64,000 nt of DNA from Streptomyces megasporus (GTDB lineage: Bacteria > Actinomycetota > Actinomycetes > Streptomycetales > Streptomycetaceae): contig NZ_JODL01000001.1 of assembly GCF_000718985.1 (NCBI RefSeq), positions 124,001 through 188,000 of the forward strand, read 5' to 3'. Below are positions 39,875-49,293 of this stretch, piece by piece; position 1 is the stretch's first letter; each line of letters opens with the position of its first letter. A program made the translations under genes and the position numbers. The notes beneath the pieces were generated by a model that saw nothing but the letters and a program-made list of their open reading frames with translations, searched no databases and had not been told where the DNA came from.

Positions 39875-39983
39875 CTGTGGGCTGGCTGGGGGCCCGTCCC
39901 GAGTTCCGCCGATGATCTGACACCATTTCCTCCGAGGGGTCAGTTCACCTTCACCACGACCAGGGGACGGATGGGACCGCGCA

Positions 39984-42900
39984 GTGCGGGGCTACGACCG
40001 CTACGAGGCTGACGACCACCTATCCCGGCTCGAAGCCGAGATGAAGCGGCTGAAGGACGAGCGGGACAAGGCGATCGATCACGCCGACGACCTCGGCTAT
40101 CAGGTCGAAGTGCTGCGCGCCAAGCTGCACGAGGCGCGCCGCGCTCTCGCCGCGCGCCCGGCCGGCTACGACAACCTGTCGCACCAGGCCGAGCAGCTCC
40201 TGCGCAACGCCCAGATCCAGGCCGAGCAACTGCGCGCCGACGCCGAGCGCGAACTGCGCGAGGCCCGCGCGCAGACCCAGAGACTCCTCCAGGAGCACGC
40301 CGAGCGGCAGGCCCGGATGGAGGCCGAGCTGCACGCCGAGGCGGTCGCCCGTCGCCAACAGCTCGACCAGGAGCTCAACGAGCGCCGCGCCACCGTCGAG
40401 TCCCACGTCAACGAGAACGTCGCCTGGGCCGAGCAACTGCGCGCCCGCAGCGAGGCCCAGGCCCGCCGGTTGATGGACGAGGCGCGCGCCGAGGCCGAAC
40501 AGACCCTGGCCTCGGCCCGGGCCGAGGCGCAGCGGCTGGCCGAGCAGTCCCGACAGCGACTGACCTCGGAGGCCGAGGCCGCCCGCGCCGAGGCCGACGC
40601 CCTGCTGCGCCGCGCCCGCGCGGACGCCGAACGTCTGCTGAACGCCGCCTCCGCGCAGGCCCAGGAGGCCACCGAGCACGCCGAGCGGCTGCGCACCTCC
40701 ACCGCCGCCGAGTCCGAGGCCGCCCGTCACGAGGCCGCCGCCCTGGCCCGCCAGGCCGAGCAGCGGATGCAGGAGGCCGAGACGGCGCTGCGCGAGGCCC
40801 GCGCGGAGGCCGAGCAGGTCCTCGCCGAGGCCCGCGAGACGGCCGCCAAGCGGCTGTCCGACGCCGAGGCGGAGAACGAGCAGCGCACCCGCGTCGCCAA
40901 GGCCGAGATCGCCCGCATGGTCGCCGAGGCCACCAAGGACGCGGAGGCCGCCAAGGCCGAGGCCGAACAGGTGCGGGCCGACGCCGCGGCCGAGGCGGAG
41001 CGGCTGATCGCCGAGGCCCGCGAGACGGCTCGGGCCAAGTCGGCCGAGGAGTCGGCCGACCGGCTGGCCGAGGCCGCCCGAACGGCCGAGGAGGTGCTCA
41101 CCAAGGCGGCCGAGGAGGCCAAGGCCACCACCAAGGCGGCGGCCGAGGAGGCCGAGCGGCTTCGGGCGGAGGCCGAGGCGGAGGCCGACCGGCTGCGCGC
41201 CGAGGCGCACGACGTCGCCGAGCAGCTCAAGGGCGCGGCCAAGAACGACACCAAGGAGTACCGGGCCAAGACCGTCGAGCTCCAGGAGGAGGCGCGGCGG
41301 CTGCGCGGCGAGGCGGAGCAGTTGCGCGCCGAGGCCGTCGCGGAGGGCGAGCGGATCCGCGGCGAGGCCCGCCGCGAGGCCGTCCAGCAGATCGAGGAGG
41401 CGGCCAACCGCGCCGAGGAGGTGCTCGCCCAGGCCAAGGCGGACGCGGAGGAGACCCGCAACGCCGCCGGCGCCGAGAGCGAGCGGGTCCGCACCGAGGC
41501 GATCGAACGGGCCGCCACCCTGCGCCGCCAGGCCGAGGAGGCGCTGGAGAGGGCCCGTGCCGAGGCCGAGGAGCTGCGTGCCGAGGCCCAGGAGACGGCC
41601 GATCGGGTGCGGGCGGAGGCCGAGGAGGCCGGGCAGCGGCTGCGGGAGGAGACGGAGGAGGCCGTCCGCGCCCGCCGCGCCGAGACCGAGGCGGAATTGG
41701 AGCGGCTCCGCGGGGAGGCCGAGCAGCGGCTGGCCGACGCCGAGGAACGGCTCCGCGAGGCCCGCGGCGAGGCCGAACGGCTCCGCGAGGAGGCCCGCAC
41801 CGAGACCGAGCGGCTGCGCACGGAGTCGGCGGAGCGGCTGCGAACCCTGCGGCAGCAGGCCGAGGAGGAGGCCGAACGGCTGCGCACCGACGCCGTCTCG
41901 GACGCCGCGCAGGCCCGCGCCGAGGGCGAGGCCGTGGCGGTTCGGCTGCGCACCGAGGCGGCGACCGAGGCCGAACGGCTGCGCGCCGAGGCCCAGGAGA
42001 CGGCCGATCGGGTGCGGGCGGAGGCCGCCGCCGCGGCCGAGCGGATCGGCGCGGAGGCGGCCGAGACCCTGGCCGCCGCCCAGGAGGAGGCGGCACGGCG
42101 CCGCCGCGAGGCCGAGGAGCTGCTCGCCGACGCCCGTGCGGAGGCCGGCCGCGAGCGTGCCCAGGCGCGCGAGCAGAGCGAGGAGTTGCTCGCCTCGGCC
42201 CGCAAGCGGGTCGAGGAGGCGCACGCCGAGGCCGAGCGGCTGGTCGCCGAGGCCGAGCGGCGCGCGGCCGAACTGGTCGCGGCCGCCGAGCAGAAGGCCC
42301 AGCAGGTCCGCGACGCGGTCGCGGACCTGCACGAGCAGGCCGAGGAGGAGATCTCCGGCCTGCGGTCCGCGGCGGAGCACGCCGCGGCCACCCTGCGCCG
42401 GGAGGCGCAGGAGGAGTCGGACGCCGCCAAGTCGCTTGCCGAGCGCACCGTTTCGGAGGCGATCGCCGAGGCGGAGCGGGTGCGGTCCACCGCCGCCGAG
42501 GAGGCCGAGCGGACGCGTGCCGAGGCCGACCGCGTTCAGGACGAGGCTCGTCAGGCCGCGGCGAAGCGCCTGGGCGAGGCCGCCGAACAGGCCGACCGCC
42601 TCATCGCCAAGGCCCGCGAGGAGGCCGAGCGGACGCGTGCCGAGGCCGACCGCGTCCGGGACGAGGCTCGTCAGGCCGCGGCGAAACGGCTGGGCGAGGC
42701 CGCCGAACAGGCCGACCACCTCATCGCCAAGGCCCGCGAGGAGGCCGTCCGCGTCGCGGCGGCCGCCGAGGAGCAGGCGGACACCATGGTCGGCGCCGCC
42801 CGCAAGGAGGCCGAACGCCTGGTGGCCGAGGCCCGGGTGGAGGGCGCCGCGCTGGTGGAGAAGTCCCGCAGCGACTCCGACACCATGCTGGAGGAGGCTC

Positions 42901-43499
42901 GCCGTGACGCCAACGCCATCCGGGAGCGGGCCGAGGAGCTGCGGGCCCGTACCGAGGCCGAGATCGAGGAGCTGCACGACCGTGCCCGCCGGGAGGCGGC
43001 CGAGGCGATGAAGTCCGCGGGCGAACGCGTGGACAAACTCGTGAAGGCCGCGAGCGACCAGTTGGCCGAGGCCGAGGAGAAGGCCCGTCGGACGAAGGCG
43101 GATGCCGACTCCGAGGCGAGCAAGGTCCGTATCGCGGCGGTGAAGAAGGCCGAGGGGCTGCTCAAGGAGGCCGAGCAGAAGAAGGCCAGGATCATCAAGG
43201 ACGCCGAACGGGTGCGCGCCGAGGCGGAGGCCGAGGCGAAGCGGACCTTGGAGCAGAGCAGGCGCGAGCTGGATGTGCTGGCTCGCCGCCGCGAGGACAT
43301 CAACGCCGAGATCTCCCGCGTCCAGGACGTCCTGGAGGCGCTGGAGTCCTTCGAGTCGCCGGCCGCGAGCGGCAAGGGCGGCAAGGGCGGCAAGGAGGAC
43401 AAGGGCGGAAAAGGACCGGACGGGGGGTCAAACGGCGCCGTGAGAGCCGGCGTTGGAGCAGGAGCAGTACATGCGAACAGCAAGCAGGGCAAGGACTGA
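39984..43499 (+). CDS. scy: Scy, polarity/cytoskeletal coiled-coil protein
   Basis: 1171 aa, almost entirely coiled coil, very rich in Ala, Glu and Arg. It forms the polar assembly (TIPOC) with DivIVA and FilP that sets hyphal tip and branch sites. The N terminus (RGYDRYEADDHLSRLEAEMKRLKDERDKA) is a short DivIVA-like segment; the long rod has no globular domain; the C terminus ends in a Gly/Lys-rich tail (GKGGKGGKEDKGGKG). GTG start, weak ribosome-binding site. Shorter than S. coelicolor Scy (about 1326 aa as I recall), consistent with repeat-number change; a 120-bp tandem duplication is visible at 42501-42740. filP follows after 123 nt. Confidence 0.93.
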   Translation: MRGYDRYEADDHLSRLEAEMKRLKDERDKAIDHADDLGYQVEVLRAKLHEARRALAARPAGYDNLSHQAEQLLRNAQIQAEQLRADAERELREARAQTQRLLQEHAERQARMEAELHAEAVARRQQLDQELNERRATVESHVNENVAWAEQLRARSEAQARRLMDEARAEAEQTLASARAEAQRLAEQSRQRLTSEAEAARAEADALLRRARADAERLLNAASAQAQEATEHAERLRTSTAAESEAARHEAAALARQAEQRMQEAETALREARAEAEQVLAEARETAAKRLSDAEAENEQRTRVAKAEIARMVAEATKDAEAAKAEAEQVRADAAAEAERLIAEARETARAKSAEESADRLAEAARTAEEVLTKAAEEAKATTKAAAEEAERLRAEAEAEADRLRAEAHDVAEQLKGAAKNDTKEYRAKTVELQEEARRLRGEAEQLRAEAVAEGERIRGEARREAVQQIEEAANRAEEVLAQAKADAEETRNAAGAESERVRTEAIERAATLRRQAEEALERARAEAEELRAEAQETADRVRAEAEEAGQRLREETEEAVRARRAETEAELERLRGEAEQRLADAEERLREARGEAERLREEARTETERLRTESAERLRTLRQQAEEEAERLRTDAVSDAAQARAEGEAVAVRLRTEAATEAERLRAEAQETADRVRAEAAAAAERIGAEAAETLAAAQEEAARRRREAEELLADARAEAGRERAQAREQSEELLASARKRVEEAHAEAERLVAEAERRAAELVAAAEQKAQQVRDAVADLHEQAEEEISGLRSAAEHAAATLRREAQEESDAAKSLAERTVSEAIAEAERVRSTAAEEAERTRAEADRVQDEARQAAAKRLGEAAEQADRLIAKAREEAERTRAEADRVRDEARQAAAKRLGEAAEQADHLIAKAREEAVRVAAAAEEQADTMVGAARKEAERLVAEARVEGAALVEKSRSDSDTMLEEARRDANAIRERAEELRARTEAEIEELHDRARREAAEAMKSAGERVDKLVKAASDQLAEAEEKARRTKADADSEASKVRIAAVKKAEGLLKEAEQKKARIIKDAERVRAEAEAEAKRTLEQSRRELDVLARRREDINAEISRVQDVLEALESFESPAASGKGGKGGKEDKGGKGPDGGSNGAVRAGVGAGAVHANSKQGKD
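42501..42740 (+). repeat. Two tandem 120-bp repeats inside scy
   Basis: Units 42501-42620 and 42621-42740 are nearly identical in DNA (I count only a handful of differences) and encode the same 40-residue coiled-coil block (EEAERTRAEADRV...AEQADRLIAKAR). Codon-level identity indicates recent duplication or gene conversion. A further exact repeat of about 39 nt occurs at about 41584 and 41992. Confidence 0.85.
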
Positions 43500-43547
43500 G
43501 TCAATCGAACAGACGTACACTCTGCATATCAAACCGGCATCTTCTCG

Positions 43548-43574
43548 TTGACACGCCGCTTTCCCCCCTAGGAT
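43548..43574 (+). promoter_or_regulatory. Candidate filP promoter
   Basis: TTGACA (43548-43553) and TAGGAT (43569-43574) with a 15-nt spacer, both close to consensus but the spacer is short (17-18 usual). It lies about 50 nt before filP in an A+T-richer gap, so filP can be transcribed apart from scy. Confidence 0.5.
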
Positions 43575-43622
43575 TCCCTCTATCACTCTCCCGTCCGACC
43601 CCGTCTGATCGACAGGAACCCC

Positions 43623-44573
43623 ATGAGCGACTCTTCATCCTCTCCCTTCGGCTTCGAGCTCGTGCGGCGTGGCTACGACCGCGGACAGGTGGACGACCGC
43701 ATCGCGAAGCTCGTCGCCGACCGTGACAACGCACTGGCCCGTATCGCATCGCTGGAGAAGCGCATCGAGGAGCTGCACCTCGAGACGCAGAACGCGCAGG
43801 CACAGATCAACGAGTCCGAGCCGTCGTACGCCGGACTGGGTGCCCGGGTCGAAAAGATCCTCCGCCTCGCCGAGGAGGAGGCCAAGGACCTGCGCGAGGA
43901 GGCCCGCCGGGCCGCCGAACAGCACCGTGAACTCGCCGAGGCCGCCGCCCAGCAGGTCCGCAACGACGCCGAGTCGTACGCCGTCGACCGCAAGGAGAAG
44001 GCCGAGGAGGAGGGCGCCCGGATCGTCGAGAAGGCGAAGACCGAGGCCGCCACGCTGCGGGCCGAGGCGCAGAAGGACGCCCAGGCCAAGCGCGAGGAGG
44101 CCGACGCCCTCTTCGAGGACACCCGGGCCAAGGCCGCGCAGGCCGCCGCCGACTTCGAGACCAACCTGGCCAAGCGGCGCGAGCAGTCCGAGCGGGACCT
44201 CGCCTCCCGTCAGGCCAAGGCCGAGAAGCGGCTGGCGGAGATCGAGCACCGCGCCGAGCAGCTCCGTCTGGAGGCCGAGAAGCTGCGCACCGACGCCGAG
44301 CGCCGCGCCCGTCAGACGGTGGAGACCGCTCAGCGCCAGGCCGAGGACATCGTGGCCGACGCCAACGCCAAGGCCGACCGCATCCGCAGCGAATCCGAGC
44401 GCGAGCTGGCGGCGCTCACCAACCGCCGCGACAGCATCAACGCCCAGCTCACCAACGTCCGCGAGATGCTCGCCACGCTCACCGGCGCGGCCGTCGCCGC
44501 GACCGGGCAGCCGAGCACGGAGAGCGACGACGAGTCGCTGGGTCGCGGCGTCCCCGCGCAGCAGTCGCGCTGA
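43623..44573 (+). CDS. filP: FilP, intermediate-filament-like coiled-coil protein
   Basis: 316 aa. It forms cytoskeletal networks at hyphal tips, interacts with DivIVA and Scy and stiffens the hypha. DivIVA-like N-terminal segment (FGFELVRRGYDRGQVDDRIAKL, about 8-30), a short link, then continuous coiled coil (about 70-285) and a hydrophilic tail. ATG with AGGA at 43614-43617. Same Ala/Glu-rich style as Scy but half-length spacing and no tandem repeats. Own promoter candidate upstream. Confidence 0.95.
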   Translation: MSDSSSSPFGFELVRRGYDRGQVDDRIAKLVADRDNALARIASLEKRIEELHLETQNAQAQINESEPSYAGLGARVEKILRLAEEEAKDLREEARRAAEQHRELAEAAAQQVRNDAESYAVDRKEKAEEEGARIVEKAKTEAATLRAEAQKDAQAKREEADALFEDTRAKAAQAAADFETNLAKRREQSERDLASRQAKAEKRLAEIEHRAEQLRLEAEKLRTDAERRARQTVETAQRQAEDIVADANAKADRIRSESERELAALTNRRDSINAQLTNVREMLATLTGAAVAATGQPSTESDDESLGRGVPAQQSR

Positions 44574-44718
44574 CGCCCCTTCCGCCCGCGGGAGGACGGT
44601 CCGACGGAACACCGGCGCCGGCGCCTTTCGTGTCGGGAACCGAGGGCGTCCCGATACGCTCCTGGGTTACGACGGGGGCGGCATGCCCCGAACCGCACGA
44701 CAACAGGGGCGGAAGAGC

Positions 44719-45966
44719 ATGATCGAAGCGTTCGGCCTGACGAAGCGCTACGGCGCCAAGACGGCCGTGTACGACCTTTCCTTCCAGGTGAGACCAGGTC
44801 TGGTCACCGGCTTCCTGGGGCCGAACGGCTCGGGCAAGTCCACCACGATGCGGATGATCCTGGGGCTGGACGCCCCGACCGCCGGACACGTCACCGTCAA
44901 CGGCCACCTGTACCGTCAACTGCCCAACGCCCCACGGCAGGTGGGGGCCCTGCTGGACGCCAAGGCGATCCACGGCGGGCGCAGCGCGTACAACCACCTG
45001 TTGTGCCTGGCCCAGTTGTCCGGCATCCCCAGACGGCGCGTGGACGAGGTGCTCGGGGTCGTCGGTCTGCAGGACGTGGCGTGGAAGCGGTCCAAGGGCT
45101 TCTCGCTGGGCATGGGGCAGCGCCTGGGCATCGCGGCGGCGCTGCTCGGCGATCCACAGGTGCTGCTGTTCGACGAACCGGTCAACGGCCTGGACCCGGA
45201 GGGCATCCTCTGGGTCCGCAACCTGATGAAGAGGCTCGCCTCCGAGGGACGTACGGTCTTCGTCTCCAGCCACCTGATGAGCGAGATGGCCCTGACCGCC
45301 GACCACCTGATCGTGATCGGCCGCGGCCAGTTGCTCGCCGACATGTCCGTGAAGGACTTCATCGCCCACAACTCCGCGGACTTCGCCCTGGTCCGCACTC
45401 CCGACACCGAGCCGGAGCAGCGCGGCAGGCTGTCCACCGTCCTCGCCGAGGCGGGCGGCCACGTTCGGCCGGAGCCGGACGGCGCGTTGCGGGTCTCCGG
45501 GCTGCCGCTGCCGCGGATCAGCGACCTGGCGCACGAGGCGGGCGTGCGGCTGTGGGAGCTCTCTCCGCACTCGGCCTCCCTGGAGGAGGCGTACATGCGC
45601 ATGACGCAGGGCGTGGTGGACTACCGCTCCACCGAGGACCCGCGGGCCGGACTGCAGGCGCCGCCCGGCGTCGGTCACGCCGTGCCGCCCGGTGCGGTCC
45701 CCGGCGTCTGGTCCCCTCCGCCGGGTGCCGTCCCGGCGGGGTACGCCCCGCCGGTGCCGGGCGTGATCCCGGGTCAGGCGAACCCGTACGCCACGCCGCC
45801 GCAGGCGCCCTGGCAGGCCCCCCGGACGCCCCCACAGGCCCCGCAAGCTCCGCAGGCCCCGCAGGTGCCGCCCCCGGCCCCGCGTCAGGCCCCGACCCCG
45901 CCCACCGCCGCGCCGGAGGGCGTCGGCGCCGAACCCACCGAGCGCGACAGCGAGGACGCCCGATGA
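44719..45966 (+). CDS. ABC transporter ATP-binding protein with Pro/Gln-rich C-terminal tail
   Basis: 415 aa. Walker A GPNGSGKST (34-42), signature SLGMGQR, Walker B LLFDEPVNGLDP, switch His in SSHLMSE: DrrA/CcmA-like ABC-2 exporter ATPase. After the domain (about 1-300) comes an unusual tail of some 100 residues rich in Pro, Gln, Ala and Val (APQAPQAPQ type), probably disordered. ATG preceded by GGAAGAG. Its TGA overlaps the ATG of the permease (ATGA). Substrate unknown. In streptomycetes this pair follows filP; whether it works in tip growth is speculative. Confidence 0.92.
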   Translation: MIEAFGLTKRYGAKTAVYDLSFQVRPGLVTGFLGPNGSGKSTTMRMILGLDAPTAGHVTVNGHLYRQLPNAPRQVGALLDAKAIHGGRSAYNHLLCLAQLSGIPRRRVDEVLGVVGLQDVAWKRSKGFSLGMGQRLGIAAALLGDPQVLLFDEPVNGLDPEGILWVRNLMKRLASEGRTVFVSSHLMSEMALTADHLIVIGRGQLLADMSVKDFIAHNSADFALVRTPDTEPEQRGRLSTVLAEAGGHVRPEPDGALRVSGLPLPRISDLAHEAGVRLWELSPHSASLEEAYMRMTQGVVDYRSTEDPRAGLQAPPGVGHAVPPGAVPGVWSPPPGAVPAGYAPPVPGVIPGQANPYATPPQAPWQAPRTPPQAPQAPQAPQVPPPAPRQAPTPPTAAPEGVGAEPTERDSEDAR

Positions 45967-46916
45967 CCACCCCTCAGCAGAACCCGGCCGTTCCTCCCGC
46001 GCCGCCTGCGGGACCACCGATGCCGCTCCCGGCCGACCCGTCGTCGGGCGGCCCCGGTCACTTCTCGGGGTACTCCTCGCCGATCCCGGTGACGCGCGCC
46101 CGCCTCGGGCACGCCATCGCATCGGAGTGGACCAAGATCCGCTCGGTGCGGTCGACGGTGTGGACGCTCGCCGTCATGTTCGCCCTCGTCCTGGGCATCG
46201 GCACCCTCGTCGCCCTCGCCCTCGGCAGCCAGGACACACTCGAACTCCCGGTGCTCTCCGGCGGCTTCTTCGGTCTGATGTTCGGTCAGTTGTGCGTCAT
46301 CACGCTCGGCGTGCTGGTGATCACCTCCGAGTACAGCACCGGCATGATCCGCACCACCCTCACCGCCTGTCCGTCGCGGGCCCGGGTGCTCACCGCCAAG
46401 GCCGTGGTCTTCTTCCTGCTGTCCTTCGTGACGACGCTCGTCGCCTGCACGTTGACCGCGCTGCTCCACGCGGCGATGGTCGAGGGCAAACGGATCCCCG
46501 AGTACGTCGATTCGGAACTGCTCAACGAGGAGTCCATCGCCGCCGGCGAGGCCGTCGCCTCCGCCGGCGAGTGGCTGGGCGCCACGGTCGGCGCCGCGCT
46601 GTACGTGGCCCTGCTGGGCCTGCTGTCGCTGGCGGTCGGCACGCTGCTGCGCAGCACCCCGGCGGCGATCACCTCCATGCTCGGCCTGGTGCTGCTGCCC
46701 TTCGTCGTCTCGCTGTTCCTCTTCACCGAGAGCACCTGGAAGGTGGGCGAGAAGCTGCGCGAGTACTCGGTGCTCAACGGACTGTCGTCGCTGTTCCGCA
46801 TCCCGATGGAAGGCGATGCGACCGGCACCGGATGGCCGTTGCTCGGGCTGCTGGCGGCCGTCACCGCGGCCGCGCTGATCGGCGCGTACGCCCGCATCTC
46901 CACCCGGGACGCCTGA
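45963..46916 (+). CDS. ABC-2 type permease
   Basis: 317 aa. Pro/Gly-rich cytoplasmic N terminus (about 1-50), then the typical start ASEWTKIRSVRSTVWTL and six membrane segments (about 68-90, 103-125, 150-175, 218-240, 245-270, 290-312). An extracytoplasmic loop between segments 3 and 4 carries Glu/Ser-rich KRIPEYVDSELLNEESIAAGE. Coupled to the ATPase by a 4-nt overlap. Both partners carry proline-rich tails facing the cytoplasm. Confidence 0.9.
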   Translation: MTTPQQNPAVPPAPPAGPPMPLPADPSSGGPGHFSGYSSPIPVTRARLGHAIASEWTKIRSVRSTVWTLAVMFALVLGIGTLVALALGSQDTLELPVLSGGFFGLMFGQLCVITLGVLVITSEYSTGMIRTTLTACPSRARVLTAKAVVFFLLSFVTTLVACTLTALLHAAMVEGKRIPEYVDSELLNEESIAAGEAVASAGEWLGATVGAALYVALLGLLSLAVGTLLRSTPAAITSMLGLVLLPFVVSLFLFTESTWKVGEKLREYSVLNGLSSLFRIPMEGDATGTGWPLLGLLAAVTAAALIGAYARISTRDA

Positions 46917-46939
46917 CGCGGGCCGACGGGCCCGTCCGG

Positions 46940-47263
46940 TCAGTACCTCGGCGCGTTACGGGACCGCTGGAGCTTCGCGCTCCGGCGGTCCCTGGCGTTC
47001 CAGCAGGCCCGGTGCCAGTGCCGCCGGTCCTCCACCCGGCCGTCGAGCTGCCAGGCCACGACGTGCGGCACTCCGGGCGGGATCTCCTGGTCGCAGCCGG
47101 GGCAGCGGTAGTGCTTGGCCGCCGACTGCCCCGCCACCTGCCGTACCACCCACTCCTCGTCCCGCCACTCCACGGTGCGTTCCCGGCCGTGGCGGTCCTC
47201 CACCTCACCGAAGCGGCGAGCGGGCCTGCCACCGCCGCGCGGACGGTTTCGACGCGGGGACAA
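46940..47263 (-). CDS. Small Cys/His protein (often called ATP/GTP-binding in Streptomyces)
   Basis: 107 aa from TTG at 47263 (LSPRRNRPRGG), chosen because AGGTG lies just upstream and homologues as I recall begin MSPRRNRP; a GTG at 47275 would add four residues. Basic N terminus, then CPGCDQEIPPGVPHVVAW and RRHWHRACWNARDRR: two Cys plus His/His/Cys that could hold zinc. No P-loop is present, so the common ATP/GTP-binding label is unsupported. Possibly a nucleic-acid-binding zinc protein. Converges on the ABC permease gene with a 23-nt gap. Confidence 0.75.
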   Translation of the reverse strand: MSPRRNRPRGGGRPARRFGEVEDRHGRERTVEWRDEEWVVRQVAGQSAAKHYRCPGCDQEIPPGVPHVVAWQLDGRVEDRRHWHRACWNARDRRSAKLQRSRNAPRY

Positions 47264-47550
47264 GGGGCACCTCACGTGGTCTTCTGGGCCCGGGGGCCGA
47301 GCGGCACGACTGCTCCGTCCAGAGTACGCGGGACGGCGCCGGGCGTGAGCGGGCGCCTTCTTCCGTCCACGCCACTCGATCCGCCCTCGCGCGCCTCCGC
47401 ATGCCTCCGCGCGCCCGTCGCGAAAACTTCTCGGCAGGCCGTGCCCTGGGCACGCGTCCGGCGTTGTTGCCGACAGAGAGGCCGTTCGGGGCCGGCCCGC
47501 CGCCGGGGCGGTGTCGTGGGGCGGTCCGGCGCCGACGAGGAGACAGTGGC

Positions 47551-48642
47551 ATGCGTGTTGGAGCTTTCGTACTGGCGGCCCAGTTCCCGGGGCAGGGGCA
47601 GGGGGAAGCGCTCCACCGCGCCGTGCGGACGGCCGAGGAGGCCGAGCGCGCCGGGCTGGACTCCGTGTGGGTGGCCGAGCACCACTTCGTGCCCTACGGC
47701 GTCTGCCCCTCGGCGGTCACCCTGGCCGCGCTGCTGCTGGGGCGCACACGGCGCATCGGGGTGGGAACGGCCGTGAGCGTGCTGCCGACCGCGCATCCGG
47801 TCGCCGTCGGCGAGCAGGCCGCGCTGCTGCACCTCCTCTCCGACGGCCGGTTCACCCTCGGCGTCGGGCGTGGCGGCCCCTGGGTGGACCTGGAGGTCTT
47901 CGGCGGCGGCGTCGAGGCGTACGAGCGGGGCTTCCCCGAGTCGCTGGACCTGCTGCTGCGCTGGCTGCGCGAGCCGCGCGTCGGCGCGGACGGCGAGCGC
48001 TACCGCTTCCGCGAGGTCCCCGTCGTGCCGCGCCCGGACCAGGGCCTCCCGGGGACGGAGGAGGTGCCCGTGCTGGTCGCCTGCACCTCCCCCGCGTCCG
48101 TGCGGCTGGCCGCCGCGCGCGGACTGCCGATGCTGCTGGGGATGCACTGCGGGGACGAGGAGAAGGCGGAGATGGTCGCCCTGTGGCGGCGCGAGGCGCT
48201 GGCCGCGGGCCTCGCCCCGGAGGCGGTGGCGTCGGCCGGGCACGTGTCGGCCGGGGTGGCGCAGGTGGCCGACACCCGGGACGAGGCCGTGGAGACCCTC
48301 ACCAAGGCGATGCCGGACTGGCTGCGGCAGGGCCTGGGCGCGCACACGACCGTGGACGGCAGGCCGCGCAGGATGCGCGATCCCCTCGCCTACACCGAAC
48401 TGCTGTGCTCGCTGCACCCGGTCGGCCCGCCCGGGCTGTGCGCCGACCGGCTCGCGGCCACGGCGGAGCGGACGGGAATCTCTCGGTTCGCCCTGCTGAC
48501 CGAGGGCTCGGGCGATCTGGCCGCCACCGAACTGAACGTCCGGAGGCTGGGCGCGGAGGTGCTGCCGCTCCTCCCCCGAGCAGCGGCAGCGAGCACACCG
48601 TCGGGTGTGCCGGCGAGCAGGGGGCCGGGCACGGCGCCGTGA
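47551..48642 (+). CDS. LLM-class flavin-dependent oxidoreductase
   Basis: 363 aa, luciferase-like monooxygenase (F420 or FMN) TIM barrel: AEEAERAGLDSVWVAEHHF at the N terminus, RIGVGTAVSVLP, DGRFTLGVGRGGP. ATG with GAGGAG at about 47537. The EHH motif and length are typical, but members use many substrates, so the reaction cannot be given. Gene alone, between two leftward genes; last 15 residues Pro/Ala-rich and probably disordered. Convergent with the gene at 48670. Confidence 0.88.
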   Translation: MRVGAFVLAAQFPGQGQGEALHRAVRTAEEAERAGLDSVWVAEHHFVPYGVCPSAVTLAALLLGRTRRIGVGTAVSVLPTAHPVAVGEQAALLHLLSDGRFTLGVGRGGPWVDLEVFGGGVEAYERGFPESLDLLLRWLREPRVGADGERYRFREVPVVPRPDQGLPGTEEVPVLVACTSPASVRLAAARGLPMLLGMHCGDEEKAEMVALWRREALAAGLAPEAVASAGHVSAGVAQVADTRDEAVETLTKAMPDWLRQGLGAHTTVDGRPRRMRDPLAYTELLCSLHPVGPPGLCADRLAATAERTGISRFALLTEGSGDLAATELNVRRLGAEVLPLLPRAAAASTPSGVPASRGPGTAP

Positions 48643-48669
48643 CCCGGCCGTCCGTCTCGTCGTCCGCCC

Positions 48670-49062
48670 TCAGCAGTCGCGCAGCTCCGGCGACTGGTTG
48701 AGGATCTGGCCGCGGATGGAGGTGAATCTGGCCAGCCGTTCGTCCACCGAGTGGTCCAGCGGGAAGACCGCGACCCGGTGGCAGTTCTGGAAGGCCAGCC
48801 GAACACCGAAGTGCCGCTCCAGGGCGCCGCGTATCGCGTCGCTGGCCAGTGCGCGCAGCAACTGACCGCGTGCCTGCTCGTCCGGCGGCGGCGTCTGGTT
48901 GTCGGCGAAGTCCCCGCCGTCCACCTTGAGCCTGGCCACCAGGGAGCTGATCATGTCCCACGCGTAGGGCAGGGACGTACGGACGCAGTCGACGAAGGCC
49001 GCTTCATCGACCTCGCCTCGCTCGGCCTGTTCGAGGAGGGCCGGTGAGACGTCGAGCGACAT
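48670..49062 (-). CDS. Conserved small actinobacterial protein (SCO5389-like)
   Basis: 130 aa, soluble, probably alpha/beta; no recognised domain. The sequence (MSLDVSPALLEQAERGEVDEAAFVDCVRTSLPYAWDM at the start, then FGVRLAFQNCHRVAVFPLDHSVDERLARF) belongs to a small conserved family in streptomycetes, next to nucS. ATG with AGGAG 5 nt upstream. Divergent from nucS across 231 nt. Three Cys residues. Function unknown. Confidence 0.8.
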   Translation of the reverse strand: MSLDVSPALLEQAERGEVDEAAFVDCVRTSLPYAWDMISSLVARLKVDGGDFADNQTPPPDEQARGQLLRALASDAIRGALERHFGVRLAFQNCHRVAVFPLDHSVDERLARFTSIRGQILNQSPELRDC

Positions 49063-49279
49063 GAGTACTCCTCTCGCGATCCCGGACGGGCCGGAACCTT
49101 ACGAACGGGACGGAGACCTCGCCGCGTAACCGAATGATCCCGTACGGCGACGTCTCCGTCGCAACGTTATGCCGGTGGGTGCGGAGGCACCAGGCTCGTG
49201 GGCACACAACAAGCCACGGTCGAACGGCAGTCGAACAGGGAGAAGCAGGGGCGAATCGCGTGGACCGCCCGGTGTCCAG

Positions 49280-49285
49280 TAGCGT
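49280..49285 (+). promoter_or_regulatory. -10 box giving a leaderless nucS transcript
   Basis: TAGCGT ends 8 nt before the nucS ATG, and there is no Shine-Dalgarno. The start of transcription would be at or next to the A of the ATG. No strong -35 is visible. Confidence 0.5.
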
Positions 49286-49293
49286 GATCGACC

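Noticed and set aside
40020..42977. Leu/Gly-rich open frame opposite scy
   Set aside because: Periodic only because it mirrors the Ala/Glu-rich heptads of scy; no domain or ribosome-binding site.
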